Shown here piece after piece: positions 23,406 to 30,681 of a stretch of DNA of 30,681 bases. Below the pieces are notes generated by a model. That model worked only from the letters and a program-made list of their open reading frames with translations. It did no database searches and was not told the origin of the DNA. The DNA lies in NCBI GenBank assembly GCA_051001995.1, contig JBPCMT010000189.1, positions 1 to 30,681 of the forward strand, read 5' to 3'. Position 1 is the first letter of the stretch. The number at the start of each line of letters is the position of its first letter. This DNA comes from CAWEHQ01 sp051001995 (GTDB lineage Bacteria > Actinomycetota > Thermoleophilia > Solirubrobacterales > Thermoleophilaceae). The translations under genes and the position numbers were made by a program.

Positions 23406-24314
23406 TCAGGCGGTCGTGCTGGGAAGCGAGGCGGTCATCCCGGTTGAGCGTAACGCGTCCTCGATCGTGTGCCGCTCGGCGGCGAGCAGCGGCACGTCCG
23501 GCGGGAAGCCCTCGAGCGCCGCCCGAGGCGCAAGGCCCACGAGCTCCGCTCGCGCCACCTCTGCGCGCGAGGCGACCGCGCTGACGAGCCTCGCCAGCGG
23601 CACGGACAGCGGGTCATGCACGTTGAACGAGACCTGCGCGCACTCGCGCGCCGGAAGCGACAGGCCGATCGCGCGCACCCCTGGGGCGCCGCCCGTCGAT
23701 TCGCGCAACTCGGCGGCGATTCGCCGAGCGAGGCCCACGTCGGCGGTGGCCAGGTCCACGTTGAAGGCCACGAGCGGTGGGCGGGCCGTGACGAGCGTGG
23801 CGCCGGCGCCCTCGTCCACCGTCGGCGGACCGAAGTCGGGCGTCAGCTCGCCTGCCTCGACGCGCGCGCGAAGGCGCGCAGGCCCGCCGACCCGAAGCGC
23901 CGCACGCTCCGTTCGGCTCGAATCGGTTGCGAGCTGCCCGTAGAGGAAGACCGGCACCCCGAGCTCGCCGCCGATGCGCCCGGCCGCGGTGAGCGCCTCG
24001 GCGCACGCCGCGCCGCGCTCCGACTCCGCCAGGTAGACGACCGGCGCGACGTCCAGCGCGCCCACGTGCGGGTGCACGCCTTCGTGGCGCCGCAGGTCGA
24101 CTCGCTCGAGGACGGCTCGGCCGCCCTGGACGAGCGCGCCGGCGAGCTCTCCCTGCGTGGCCGCGAGCGTGAAGACGCTGCGACCGTGGTCGGCGTCGGA
24201 GTGGACGTCGAGCAGGTGCGCCGCGCCGAACGACCGGGAGATCGACGCGATCGCCTCGCCATCGCGGCCCTCGCTTACGTTGGGCGCCGCGAGCAGAAGC
24301 GGGCGATCGGCCAC
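23406..24314 (-). CDS. ftcD: Glutamate formimidoyltransferase-like protein (FtcD N-domain type)
   Basis: 302 residues, the formiminotransferase domain alone without the cyclodeaminase half. It transfers a formimino group between glutamate and tetrahydrofolate in histidine breakdown. PNVSEGRD (11-18) and EGVHPHVGALDVAPVVYL with the expected catalytic His81 are clear, followed by the second subdomain with PLVAFNVDLAT and VSFNVHD. No hut genes are nearby, so its role may be in one-carbon metabolism generally. The GTG start at 24314 is 22 bases from the divergent tRNA gene. Confidence 0.88.
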   Translation of the reverse strand: MADRPLLLAAPNVSEGRDGEAIASISRSFGAAHLLDVHSDADHGRSVFTLAATQGELAGALVQGGRAVLERVDLRRHEGVHPHVGALDVAPVVYLAESERGAACAEALTAAGRIGGELGVPVFLYGQLATDSSRTERAALRVGGPARLRARVEAGELTPDFGPPTVDEGAGATLVTARPPLVAFNVDLATADVGLARRIAAELRESTGGAPGVRAIGLSLPARECAQVSFNVHDPLSVPLARLVSAVASRAEVARAELVGLAPRAALEGFPPDVPLLAAERHTIEDALRSTGMTASLPSTTA

Positions 24315-24336
24315 GAATACACTCTCGCAAGCGCGC

Positions 24337-24409
24337 GGCTCCGTAGCTCAGCGGTTAGAGCGCACCACTCATAATGGTGAGGTCCCTGGTTCGAATCCAG
24401 GCGGAGCTA
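24337..24409 (+). tRNA. tRNA-Met (anticodon CAU), elongator-like
   Basis: A full cloverleaf of 73 bases can be drawn. The acceptor stem is 24337-24343 with 24402-24408 (first pair G-U). The D arm is GCTC/GAGC. The anticodon stem is CACCA/TGGTG with loop CTCATAA, so the anticodon CAU is at 24370-24372. The T arm is CCTGG-TTCGAAT-CCAGG, and the discriminator is A at 24409. CCA is not encoded. CAU is shared by Met and by Ile2 tRNAs modified with lysidine. The U4-A69 pair resembles elongator Met rather than Ile2, which has C4-G69. It is not an initiator by its D arm and anticodon stem. Confidence 0.93.
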
Positions 24410-24450
24410 CTGAGGCGGTCGCGGTGCCTCCGGCCGGAGTGTTCGCTGCG

Positions 24451-26199
24451 CTACTGCTTGGAGTCGTCGGCGCCGGGACCGCCCGTGATGGAGTCGTTAC
24501 CTGGGCCGCCGCGAATCTTGTCCCGGCCGGGCCCGCCCCGGAGGCGATCCGCGCCCTTCTGCCCCTTCAGGAAGTCGGCGCCCCGCCTGCCGTGGATGCG
24601 GTCGGCGCCGCGTCCGCCCGAGATCTCGTCGGCGCCGCGGCCGTCGCAGATCCTGTCGTTGCCGCCGCGACCGAAGACCTCGTCGTTTCCGCCATGGCTC
24701 AGGATCACGTCGCGTCCGGAGGTGCCCCTGATGGTGTCTGACTTGGATGTGCCCTCGATCGTCGCCTCGTCGCGCGGGCAGGGGCGGTTGCCCTTCCTGC
24801 CGTCCGTTCGGTCCGGCAGGTCCGGGCGCAGCACGAACAGGCCGCTGAGCTGGTCCTCGATGCTGCTCACCACCACGGTCCCGCTGTTGAAGCGGTAGTT
24901 GCTCCAAGTCCCTGCGAAGTCGTTGGGGTCGCCGGCGGGGAAGACGTCGAAGTAGCCGATCTCCCGCAGGCGCCCCTCCTTGAGCGTGCGATCGTTGAAG
25001 GTCTGGATTCGCAGGCCGGCGGTGTAGTTCGACTGGAAGATGCGCCGGCCGTGGATGTAGAGGTTGTGGTCGATCGCGGTCGTCCCGTGCGCGTGCGCCT
25101 TCACCCTGCCGGGGTCCCTCAGCTTTCCGGCTCGCAGGATGTAGGTCGTCGTGTTGTCGACCGTGCCGCCGCCGCCCGAGGAGAGGACGCCCTCGTCGAG
25201 CTCGTCGCCGAAGATGAAGTGCTCCTGGTCCTGGGTGAGCGAGCCCTGGTGGGTGTAGGCCGCCGTCGGGTAAGTGGTCTGGGAGAGCACCTTCGGCCGC
25301 TTCTTGCGGGTCACGTCATAGATCACCACGGCGTTCTCGTTCGAGCCGAAGCAGATCTCGCGTCCGCGAAAGTCGCGATCGGGCCCCGTGTAGACCTCGC
25401 AGTCGACGTCGTGGACGTAGTTGTTCGACTCGGTCTCGTCGTCCCCGTCCGCGTCCCGGACGATCGCGCACCCGGCGAACCTCGGCTTCAGCGGATCGCT
25501 GATGTCGACCATGTGCAGGCCGCCCGCCTCCTCGCCGTTGTCGCAGGTGTTCGTGCCGACCAGGTAGGCGTAGTCGGTCTTTCTGTTGATCGAGATGTTG
25601 TGGGAGTTGGAGAGGATCTCTCCCGAGGAGTCCATGCCGCGGTAGTTCGCGTCCGCGTCGAAGACGGTCGGTGTCGGGCCGGCGCCGCGCAGGCGCCGGA
25701 GGTCGAACACCTGCATGCCGTGGCGGCTGACCTCGGAGACGATGAACGCGTAATGCCCGTCCACCTTGATGTCGCGCCAGAGGACGAAGTCCGGAATCCC
25801 CGCGGTGGGCAACTCGCCGACGACCTTCGGGTTCTCCGGGTTCGTCACGTCCACGAAGCCGGTGCTCAGCGCCGTGCCCACGATCGCGTACTCCCGGCCG
25901 GTGCGCGGATCGGTCCAACCCCAGACGTCGTTGCCGCTCCCGAGGCCGAACTCCGGCAGCGGCACGGAGCTCGCGAGGTCCACGTTCTTGCAGGGGTAGG
26001 GGCCGGCCTGTCCGTTCTCGCAGTCCAGCGAGGTCAGGCTCTCGAGCGGCGGGACGAGGCCCTCCGCCTGGTCGCCAGAGATGTACTGGTCGTCGTGCTG
26101 ATCCGGACTGCCCCCGGCGAAGGCGGGCGCCGGCGCCGCCATGACGGCAACGGCGAGAACGCCGGCGAAGAGCAGGCGGCGTAGCGAGACGGTGAGCAT
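24451..26199 (-). CDS. Secreted choice-of-anchor-B family protein with RTX-like C-terminal repeats
   Basis: 582 residues. A signal peptide (1-28, ending APAFAGG) is followed by a beta-propeller-like LVIVD/choice-of-anchor-B region: GSGNDVWGWTDPRTGREYAI, GFVDVTNPENPKVVG, YAYLVGTNTCDNGEEAGGL, REICFGSNENAVVIYDVT and YTHQGSLTQDQEHFIFGDELDEG. The last 107 residues are nonapeptide repeats of the type GGNDEVFGRGGNDRI, GGRGADRIHG and GGPGNDSITGG, calcium-binding RTX style but rich in Arg/Lys. These repeats stand where an anchor domain is often found. AGGGGG (26212-26207) is a good ribosome site 7 bases before the ATG. TAAGGT at 26251-26246 is a possible -10. Function unknown. Confidence 0.9.
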   Translation of the reverse strand: MLTVSLRRLLFAGVLAVAVMAAPAPAFAGGSPDQHDDQYISGDQAEGLVPPLESLTSLDCENGQAGPYPCKNVDLASSVPLPEFGLGSGNDVWGWTDPRTGREYAIVGTALSTGFVDVTNPENPKVVGELPTAGIPDFVLWRDIKVDGHYAFIVSEVSRHGMQVFDLRRLRGAGPTPTVFDADANYRGMDSSGEILSNSHNISINRKTDYAYLVGTNTCDNGEEAGGLHMVDISDPLKPRFAGCAIVRDADGDDETESNNYVHDVDCEVYTGPDRDFRGREICFGSNENAVVIYDVTRKKRPKVLSQTTYPTAAYTHQGSLTQDQEHFIFGDELDEGVLSSGGGGTVDNTTTYILRAGKLRDPGRVKAHAHGTTAIDHNLYIHGRRIFQSNYTAGLRIQTFNDRTLKEGRLREIGYFDVFPAGDPNDFAGTWSNYRFNSGTVVVSSIEDQLSGLFVLRPDLPDRTDGRKGNRPCPRDEATIEGTSKSDTIRGTSGRDVILSHGGNDEVFGRGGNDRICDGRGADEISGGRGADRIHGRRGADFLKGQKGADRLRGGPGRDKIRGGPGNDSITGGPGADDSKQ

Positions 26200-26343
26200 G
26201 CGACTTCCCCCTACCGGTTGAGCAACACGGCTTCTGCAAACGCGAACCTTAGCTCTCCGGCCCTTGGTTCGCGTAACCTCGATGAGGCCGGACGCGGCTT
26301 CAGCCGGCGACCGGCGCCGGCGGGGGCCGGGCCGGGCCGCTGC

Positions 26344-28719
26344 ATGGCGGTTACCGCGGCCGGCTCTTCACCGGCCGGCTACACGGACGCGAAAATCGCA
26401 CCTAGACTGTGCCCGGGGGTCAGTGATCTGAGACGGCGCACTACGATCATCGGCAAGGGCGGAGTCGCGAGCCTGGTGGCTATCGCGTCGTTCGCCCTGC
26501 TGGCCGCGCTCGCCATTCCCGAGCGCGACGGGTTCCTCGCCCCGCCGCTTCCCGAGGTGGCGCTGGCCCAGGCCGGGGAGGCATGCGACGGCGGGGACGC
26601 GATGCCTCCGCCGGACCAGGTGATCGAGGGCAAGTTCTCCACCGACGAGGAGGGCAGCTACGTGCTGCTCCCGTTCGACGTGCCGGAGAACGCCGGCGGC
26701 AAGCCCATCACGGGGTTACGGGTCAAGTACTGCTACGACCAGCCAGAGGTGCCGGCGAGGACGAGCCACACGCTCGACCTGGGCCTGTACGAGCCGCGCA
26801 CGGACAGTTCGCAGCCCTGGGGTCCGGACGAGTTCCGCGGCTGGGGCGGCTCGAGCCACCCCGACGTGACCCTCTCCGCGGACGGCTTCGAGGGGGAGGT
26901 GGCCGATGGCGCGACCACGCGCGCGTTCCTCCCCGGCGACACCCCGCCGGGCGAGTGGGCCGCCGAGCTCGGCGTGGCCTCCGTCGCCTCGCGGCTCGAG
27001 GGGGACGCCACGGGCGAGGTCGCGTGGCGTGTCGAGATCGCCTACCTCACCGACCCCAACTTCGAGGACGAGCCGTACGAGACGACCCGCTGCGACCAGG
27101 GCGGCCGCTGCGACTACGACTCGAGACCGGCAAACGCCGAGCCGGGCTGGTACGCCGGCGACCTGCACGTCCACGGCGAGCACTCGGCCCTGGACGACGC
27201 GCCGCTCGAAGAGGTCTTCTCGTACGCCTTCTGCCCCGATCCGGCTCTCGAAGAGAAATGCGACCAGGCCGGCGCCAAACCCGGCGCCGGCCTCGACTTC
27301 ATCACGCTGTCGGACTACGTCGGCGGCGCGCAGTGGGGTGAGATCGGGCGCTTCCAGGACGACTATCCGGGCAAGCTGATCGTCCGCAGCGCCGAGGTGA
27401 TCACCTACGAGGGGCACACCAACGCGCACGGGATCACCGACCAGGTCGACTACCGGACCGGGCCGCTACTCGTTCGCTCGGAGGGCGGATCGCTGACGCG
27501 GGTGCGCGGTCCTCGCCCCCCGAGCGAGATCTTCGACTTCGTCCATTCGGCCCCGGGCTCCGGCTTCACGCAGATCAACCATCCGACGATCTTCCCGTCG
27601 CAGGTGCCGGGCTTCGACTCCCTCTGCCGCGGCTGCCCGTGGGACTACTCGGACGCCGAGACCGACTACTCGAAGGTCGACGCGATCGAGATCGCGACCG
27701 GACCGGCGGGCCTGAAGCAGGAGCCCGAGCCGGGGCCGAATCCCTTCACGCTGACCGCGATCCGCTTCTGGGAGGACGCGATCGACTCCGGCGGCCTGAA
27801 CTCGAACAAGATCGCGGCGGTCGGGGTCAGCGACTCGCACAACGCGGGCCGAACCGAGGACCCCGTGACGCAGGCGCCGATCGGCCAGGCGACCACCGTC
27901 GTATACGCCGACGAGCTCTCCGAGCAGGGAATTCAGGAGGGCGTGACCGCGGGCCACACCTACGTCAAGGTGTTCGGAAACGACGGCCCGGACCTCCGTC
28001 TCGAGGCGGTGAGGCCGGGCTCGGTCGCCGAGCCCGCGATCATCGGCGACACGATCGAGGCGCGCAACGTCGACTTCACGGCACGCGTGCGGAACCTCGA
28101 CGAGGCGCGCGCCGCGCGGCCGGGCAGCTACAGCCTGCTCGTCTTCCGCAACGGCGAGCCTCTCCTCACGTTCCCGCTAGCGCCGGCCGGCGACTCGCAG
28201 AGGTTCGCGTTCCCGAGCGTCGGTCCGGGCCGCTACCGCCCCCAGGTGCAGCGCGAGTCGGCGATCGAGGCGGTCTCCTCGCCGATCTACCACGAGCGCC
28301 CTGGGGGCGGCGGCCCCGGTCCGGACCCCGACCCTGATCCGGGGCCGGATCCGGAGCCCGGTGGCCCGTGCGACAACCGGATCCGGGGCACCAACGGGGC
28401 CGACGAGATCACCGGGACGTCGCGGGGCGACGACATCCGCGCCAAGCGCGGCGCCGACGAGGTTCGCGCGCTCGCCGGCCGCGACTGCGTTCGCGGCGGC
28501 CGCGGAGCGGACGAGGTCAGGGGTGGCCGCGGTCGCGACCTGCTGCGCGGCTCACGCGGCCGCGACGACGTCCGCGCCGGAGCGGGCAACGACCGCATCA
28601 GGTCGCGCGACGGCAAGCGCGACCTCGTCGGCTGCGGCCGCGGGCGCGACCGGGTTGCCGCGGACCGTCGCGACCGGGTGCGCCGAAGCTGCGAGCGGGT
28701 CGCGCGCCCACGCGGCTGA
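26344..28719 (+). CDS. Secreted PHP-type metallohydrolase (CehA/McbA-like) with RTX-like tail
   Basis: About 791 residues. The N-terminal hydrophobic segment is VASLVAIASFALLAALAIP. A beta-rich region (about 75-265) follows, then a PHP/CehA-like domain with YAGDLHVHGEHS (near 272), FITLSDYVGG, TQINHPTIF (near 410) and AVGVSDSHNAG (near 496), the His/Asp set for two or three metals. A Pro/Asp linker (GPDPDPDPGPDPEP) leads to Arg-rich RTX-like repeats from about 679 (GADEITGTSRGDDI) ending DLVGCGRGRDRV. The substrate is unknown; a phosphoesterase or amide/carbamate hydrolase is possible. The start is unsure: ATG 26344 is used, but TAGACT at 26403-26408 looks like a -10 and would favour a CTG at 26428. 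Confidence 0.85.
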   Translation: MAVTAAGSSPAGYTDAKIAPRLCPGVSDLRRRTTIIGKGGVASLVAIASFALLAALAIPERDGFLAPPLPEVALAQAGEACDGGDAMPPPDQVIEGKFSTDEEGSYVLLPFDVPENAGGKPITGLRVKYCYDQPEVPARTSHTLDLGLYEPRTDSSQPWGPDEFRGWGGSSHPDVTLSADGFEGEVADGATTRAFLPGDTPPGEWAAELGVASVASRLEGDATGEVAWRVEIAYLTDPNFEDEPYETTRCDQGGRCDYDSRPANAEPGWYAGDLHVHGEHSALDDAPLEEVFSYAFCPDPALEEKCDQAGAKPGAGLDFITLSDYVGGAQWGEIGRFQDDYPGKLIVRSAEVITYEGHTNAHGITDQVDYRTGPLLVRSEGGSLTRVRGPRPPSEIFDFVHSAPGSGFTQINHPTIFPSQVPGFDSLCRGCPWDYSDAETDYSKVDAIEIATGPAGLKQEPEPGPNPFTLTAIRFWEDAIDSGGLNSNKIAAVGVSDSHNAGRTEDPVTQAPIGQATTVVYADELSEQGIQEGVTAGHTYVKVFGNDGPDLRLEAVRPGSVAEPAIIGDTIEARNVDFTARVRNLDEARAARPGSYSLLVFRNGEPLLTFPLAPAGDSQRFAFPSVGPGRYRPQVQRESAIEAVSSPIYHERPGGGGPGPDPDPDPGPDPEPGGPCDNRIRGTNGADEITGTSRGDDIRAKRGADEVRALAGRDCVRGGRGADEVRGGRGRDLLRGSRGRDDVRAGAGNDRIRSRDGKRDLVGCGRGRDRVAADRRDRVRRSCERVARPRG

Positions 28720-28725
28720 GCCGCG
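28711..28725. terminator. Hairpin at the convergent gene ends
   Basis: CGCGGC-TGA-GCCGCG is a perfect 6-base-pair inverted repeat whose 3-base loop is the stop codon of the PHP-protein gene. The converging transporter gene stops 6 bases further on. It could act as a short bidirectional stop signal, though no T-run follows. Confidence 0.35.
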
Positions 28726-29991
28726 TCAGGACTTCCCGGCGACCTCTTCGCGCGCTAGCTCGCCCGCGGCGGCGGCGGGCTCCGGCTCCTCCCACGCTCC
28801 GCGGAGCACCACCGTCGCCGCCACCCACACGAGCAGCACTCCCGCGCCCGCGATCAGGAACAGCGGCCGCGTGCCGACGAGGGTCAGGATCGCTCCGGCG
28901 CCCACGAACGCCGCGGCGAAGGACCACGAGCCGAGCGCGTCGCGGACGCCGAACACCCGCCCCATGAGCCGGTCGGGGACCGTCTGCTGGAGGATCAGGC
29001 GCTCGTGGACGAGCACCAGCCCGTTGCCGATCCCCGCAAGCAGAAACGCCCCGAGCGCGACCGTGTAGGTCGGGGCGAGTCCGGCGGCCCCGAACCCCGC
29101 CGCGACCGCGAGCAGCCCGGCGAGGAAGCGCCGCTTGAGCGCCGCGGGAGGCCCGCCCCGACCGCCCGCCAGCGACCCGCCGATGACACCGGCGCCGAAC
29201 ACCGCGACGAGTGCCGAGAAGCCGGCGTCACCCGCCCCGAGCTCGCCCTCGGCCAGCAGCAGCTCGCCGACGTTGAACATGCCGGCGAACAGGATCACCG
29301 CCGCCGAGGCGACGAGCAGCGTCCGCGCGCCGGACATCCGAGCCGTGGCCGACAGTCCCGACCGCGCTTCCTTGAGGAGCGAGCTGCGCCGACCGACCTC
29401 GCGCGTGACCGCCGAGGGGCGATCGCCGAACGGCACCCTCGTCAGGACTAGCGCCGACACCGCGAAGGTCGCCCCGTTCGCCAGCATCAGAACGTCCGGC
29501 GACAAGACCAGCAGGAGCGCCGCGGCGATCGCCGGGCCCAGCGTGTGCCCGAAGTCGTCGAGCGCGCCGTAGAGTGACGTGGCCGCCGGCAGCGACGATC
29601 GCCGCACGAGGCTCGGCAGGCCGGCCAGCACCGCCGGCACGAACAGGCCGCTGCCGGCGCCTGCCAGGAGCGCGAGCGCCACGGTCGCCGCGAAGCTGTC
29701 CACCAGCGCGATCCCGATGAACGCCACGGCGCGCGCCACGTCGGACGCGACGGCGCACTTGCGTCGCGACCAGCGGTCGGCGGCGGCACCGAAGACCGGC
29801 CCGAGCAGCATCGCCGGAAGGAAGTCCGCGAGCAGCACGAGCGTGAGCGCCCACGGTGAGGGCAGGCGGTCGAACGCCAGCAGCAGCAGCCCCACGTAGG
29901 CAGCGCCGCTGCCGATCGCCGACTGCGCGTGGGCGGCCATGAAGATCCGAGCCCGCGGCTCCCGCCGCAAGAGGTCGAGCGACCGCGCCAT
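28726..29991 (-). CDS. MFS transporter
   Basis: 421 residues with 10-12 hydrophobic helices. The conserved loop between helices 2 and 3 is seen as GAAADRWSRRKCAVASD, and a weaker repeat GRVFGVRDALGSW lies in the second half. The fold is like the MFS_3/enterobactin-exporter type, so export of a small molecule is likely. Neither substrate nor direction can be read. The C-terminal tail (EEPEPAAAAGELAREEVAGKS) is acidic and disordered. I prefer the ATG at 29991 (MARSLDLLRREPRARIF); a TTG at 30012 is the alternative. It lies downstream of the zinc-ribbon gene with a hairpin in between. Confidence 0.88.
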   Translation of the reverse strand: MARSLDLLRREPRARIFMAAHAQSAIGSGAAYVGLLLLAFDRLPSPWALTLVLLADFLPAMLLGPVFGAAADRWSRRKCAVASDVARAVAFIGIALVDSFAATVALALLAGAGSGLFVPAVLAGLPSLVRRSSLPAATSLYGALDDFGHTLGPAIAAALLLVLSPDVLMLANGATFAVSALVLTRVPFGDRPSAVTREVGRRSSLLKEARSGLSATARMSGARTLLVASAAVILFAGMFNVGELLLAEGELGAGDAGFSALVAVFGAGVIGGSLAGGRGGPPAALKRRFLAGLLAVAAGFGAAGLAPTYTVALGAFLLAGIGNGLVLVHERLILQQTVPDRLMGRVFGVRDALGSWSFAAAFVGAGAILTLVGTRPLFLIAGAGVLLVWVAATVVLRGAWEEPEPAAAAGELAREEVAGKS

Positions 29992-30013
29992 CCCGCGCGA
30001 AGTAAACCCCAAC

Positions 30014-30038
30014 GGCGGGACGGCGCACCGTGCCCGCC
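30014..30038 (-). terminator. Hairpin after the zinc-ribbon/PAS gene
   Basis: GGCGGG and CCCGCC (outer arms) with ACGG and CCGT (inner arms) around a TGCG loop and one bulged base. It starts 14 bases after the zinc-ribbon gene stop on the minus strand and before the transporter start. There is no T-run, but position and strength fit a terminator. Confidence 0.5.
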
Positions 30039-30052
30039 CCGCCGTCGCGCCG

Positions 30053-30544
30053 CTACATGTCGAACAGGAGGAGCAGCGCCGCCGTGGAGGGACCGCAGGT
30101 GCTGACGCGGGCCCAGTAGCGCACGCCGAACTCGTCCGCGGGACGGACCGCGACCGTGGTGGGCTCGGCCCCGCCGGTGGCCGCCATCAGCAGGAGGCCG
30201 AAGAAGCTCTGCGCGGCCGGGGTCTCGGCGTCGGCGGGGGCGAGGAAATCGCTCAGGTGGCGTCCGACCGCCTCGGGCTCGGCAACGCCGAGCAGCCGCT
30301 CGCCGCGACGCGAGAGCGCGCGGATCGACATCCCCGAGTCCACGACCATGAACGCGTCCTCGGGCGTAGGCGCGGTCTCGGGCGGCGACTCGAGGAAGAG
30401 GCCGAGCCCGCAGCGGTCGCAGACGCGGGTCTGCCTGAGGGCTCCGTCGGCGGGCGGTGCAGCACAGTGCCCGCAGAACAGCCTTGCCGGCCGGACCTCC
30501 TCGACGTCGTGGACGAGCGTGAGCGCTCGCTGCTCCCCTGCCAT
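30053..30544 (-). CDS. Zinc-ribbon plus PAS-like domain protein
   Basis: 163 residues, no signal or membrane segment. The N-terminal four-cysteine zinc ribbon is FCGHC (Cys24, Cys27) and VCDRC (Cys42, Cys45). From about 64 to the end there is a PAS-like domain: AFMVVDSGMSIRALSRRGERLLGV, VGRHLSDFLAP, and a terminal strand pair RYWARVSTCG and TAALLLLFDM. It has no output domain, so it may be a partner protein or a sensor acting by interaction. The ATG at 30544 is 13 bases after the stop of the upstream gene, so they are likely one operon. Its family is not known to me. Confidence 0.8.
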   Translation of the reverse strand: MAGEQRALTLVHDVEEVRPARLFCGHCAAPPADGALRQTRVCDRCGLGLFLESPPETAPTPEDAFMVVDSGMSIRALSRRGERLLGVAEPEAVGRHLSDFLAPADAETPAAQSFFGLLLMAATGGAEPTTVAVRPADEFGVRYWARVSTCGPSTAALLLLFDM

Positions 30545-30557
30545 CGCGAACCCCGGT

Positions 30558-30681
30558 TCAGCCGGCGCTGGTCACAGCCGCCAACGGACGCTCCCCCAAC
30601 GTCCCGGTCGAGACTTCGGTCGCCCGCGCGCTGGCGATCAGCTCGAGCACCTGCCGCTGTGCCGCGGCGGGCGAGTCGCTG
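30558..30681 (-). CDS. 3' end of an unidentified gene
   Basis: About 40 C-terminal residues in the frame stopping at 30558: AAAQRQVLELIASARATEV and then STGTLGERPLAAVTSAG. The first part looks helical, and codons end mostly in G or C as in the neighbouring genes. The rest lies beyond the window. The 13-base spacing to the zinc-ribbon gene suggests a shared transcript. No function can be given. Confidence 0.55.
   Translation of the reverse strand, partial: SDSPAAAQRQVLELIASARATEVSTGTLGERPLAAVTSAG

Noticed and set aside
24337..24409. Reading the CAU tRNA as tRNA-Ile2 or initiator Met
   Set aside because: U4-A69 and the overall pattern are closer to elongator Met. The initiator hallmark of three G-C pairs in the anticodon stem next to the loop is absent. 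Ile2 cannot be fully excluded.
24428..24439. CTCCGGCCGGAG palindrome after the tRNA as a terminator
   Set aside because: A perfect 12-base palindrome without a loop or T-run is too short and too common in this GC-rich DNA.
28378..28716. Repeat-coding DNA considered as a CRISPR or tandem DNA repeat
   Set aside because: The repeats are at the protein level (degenerate RTX-like nonapeptides). DNA units vary and there are no uniform spacers.

Overview
The window reads as chromosomal DNA of a very GC-rich actinobacterium. The closest fit from gene content is Thermoleophilia/Solirubrobacterales: the core run alaS-ruvX-mltG-aroE-(prepilin peptidase)-aroC-aroK-aroB-aroQ-pepP is an actinobacterial arrangement, and the secreted proteins end in the arginine-rich RTX-like tails I associate with that class. 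This placement is an inference from memory, not a search. I saw no rRNA, insertion sequence, prophage, CRISPR array or origin. There is one tRNA gene.

Layout. (1) 1-4269, minus strand: a DNA-damage mutagenesis module. It has imuB (an inactive Y-family polymerase), a small gene overlapping its end, and the error-prone polymerase dnaE2, cut by the window edge. imuB and dnaE2 each carry a near-identical LexA/SOS box at exactly the same distance from the start codon. The 390-base gap before dnaE2 holds a long hairpin and a short tandem repeat. (2) 4296-14919, minus strand: a housekeeping run of alaS, ruvX, mltG, aroE, a short prepilin peptidase, aroC, a fused aroK-aroB, aroQ and an M24 aminopeptidase. 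It is interrupted once by an oppositely oriented gene for a membrane-anchored cupredoxin-like protein. Many joints are ATGA/GTGA stop-start overlaps, suggesting translational coupling. (3) 15058-16353, plus strand: two adjacent stand-alone HD-GYP-type proteins. One lacks further metal ligands. (4) 16340-19063, minus strand: a NifU-like/MnmA fusion, an anti-sigma-like ATPase-fold protein and a SigB/SigF-type sigma factor, all overlapping. (5) 19302-24314, minus strand: aspS, hisS, a metallo-beta-lactamase-fold hydrolase, a small two-helix membrane protein and an FtcD-like formimidoyltransferase, followed by a plus-strand tRNA with anticodon CAU. (6) 24451-28719: two divergent genes for large secreted proteins, a choice-of-anchor-B protein and a PHP-type metallohydrolase. 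Both end in RTX-like repeats. (7) 28726-30681, minus strand: an MFS transporter, a zinc-ribbon/PAS protein and the tail of an unidentified gene.

How it works together. The centre supplies chorismate from dehydroquinate synthase onward, plus charged tRNAs (Ala, Asp and probably Asp-tRNA-Asn, His) and wobble-uridine thiolation. The left edge is an inducible mutagenic repair unit. The right part deals with the cell surface and export. The points most worth a second look are the twin SOS start sites, the NifU-MnmA fusion with a damaged cluster site, the degenerate HD-GYP pair, and the RTX-tailed divergent pair.
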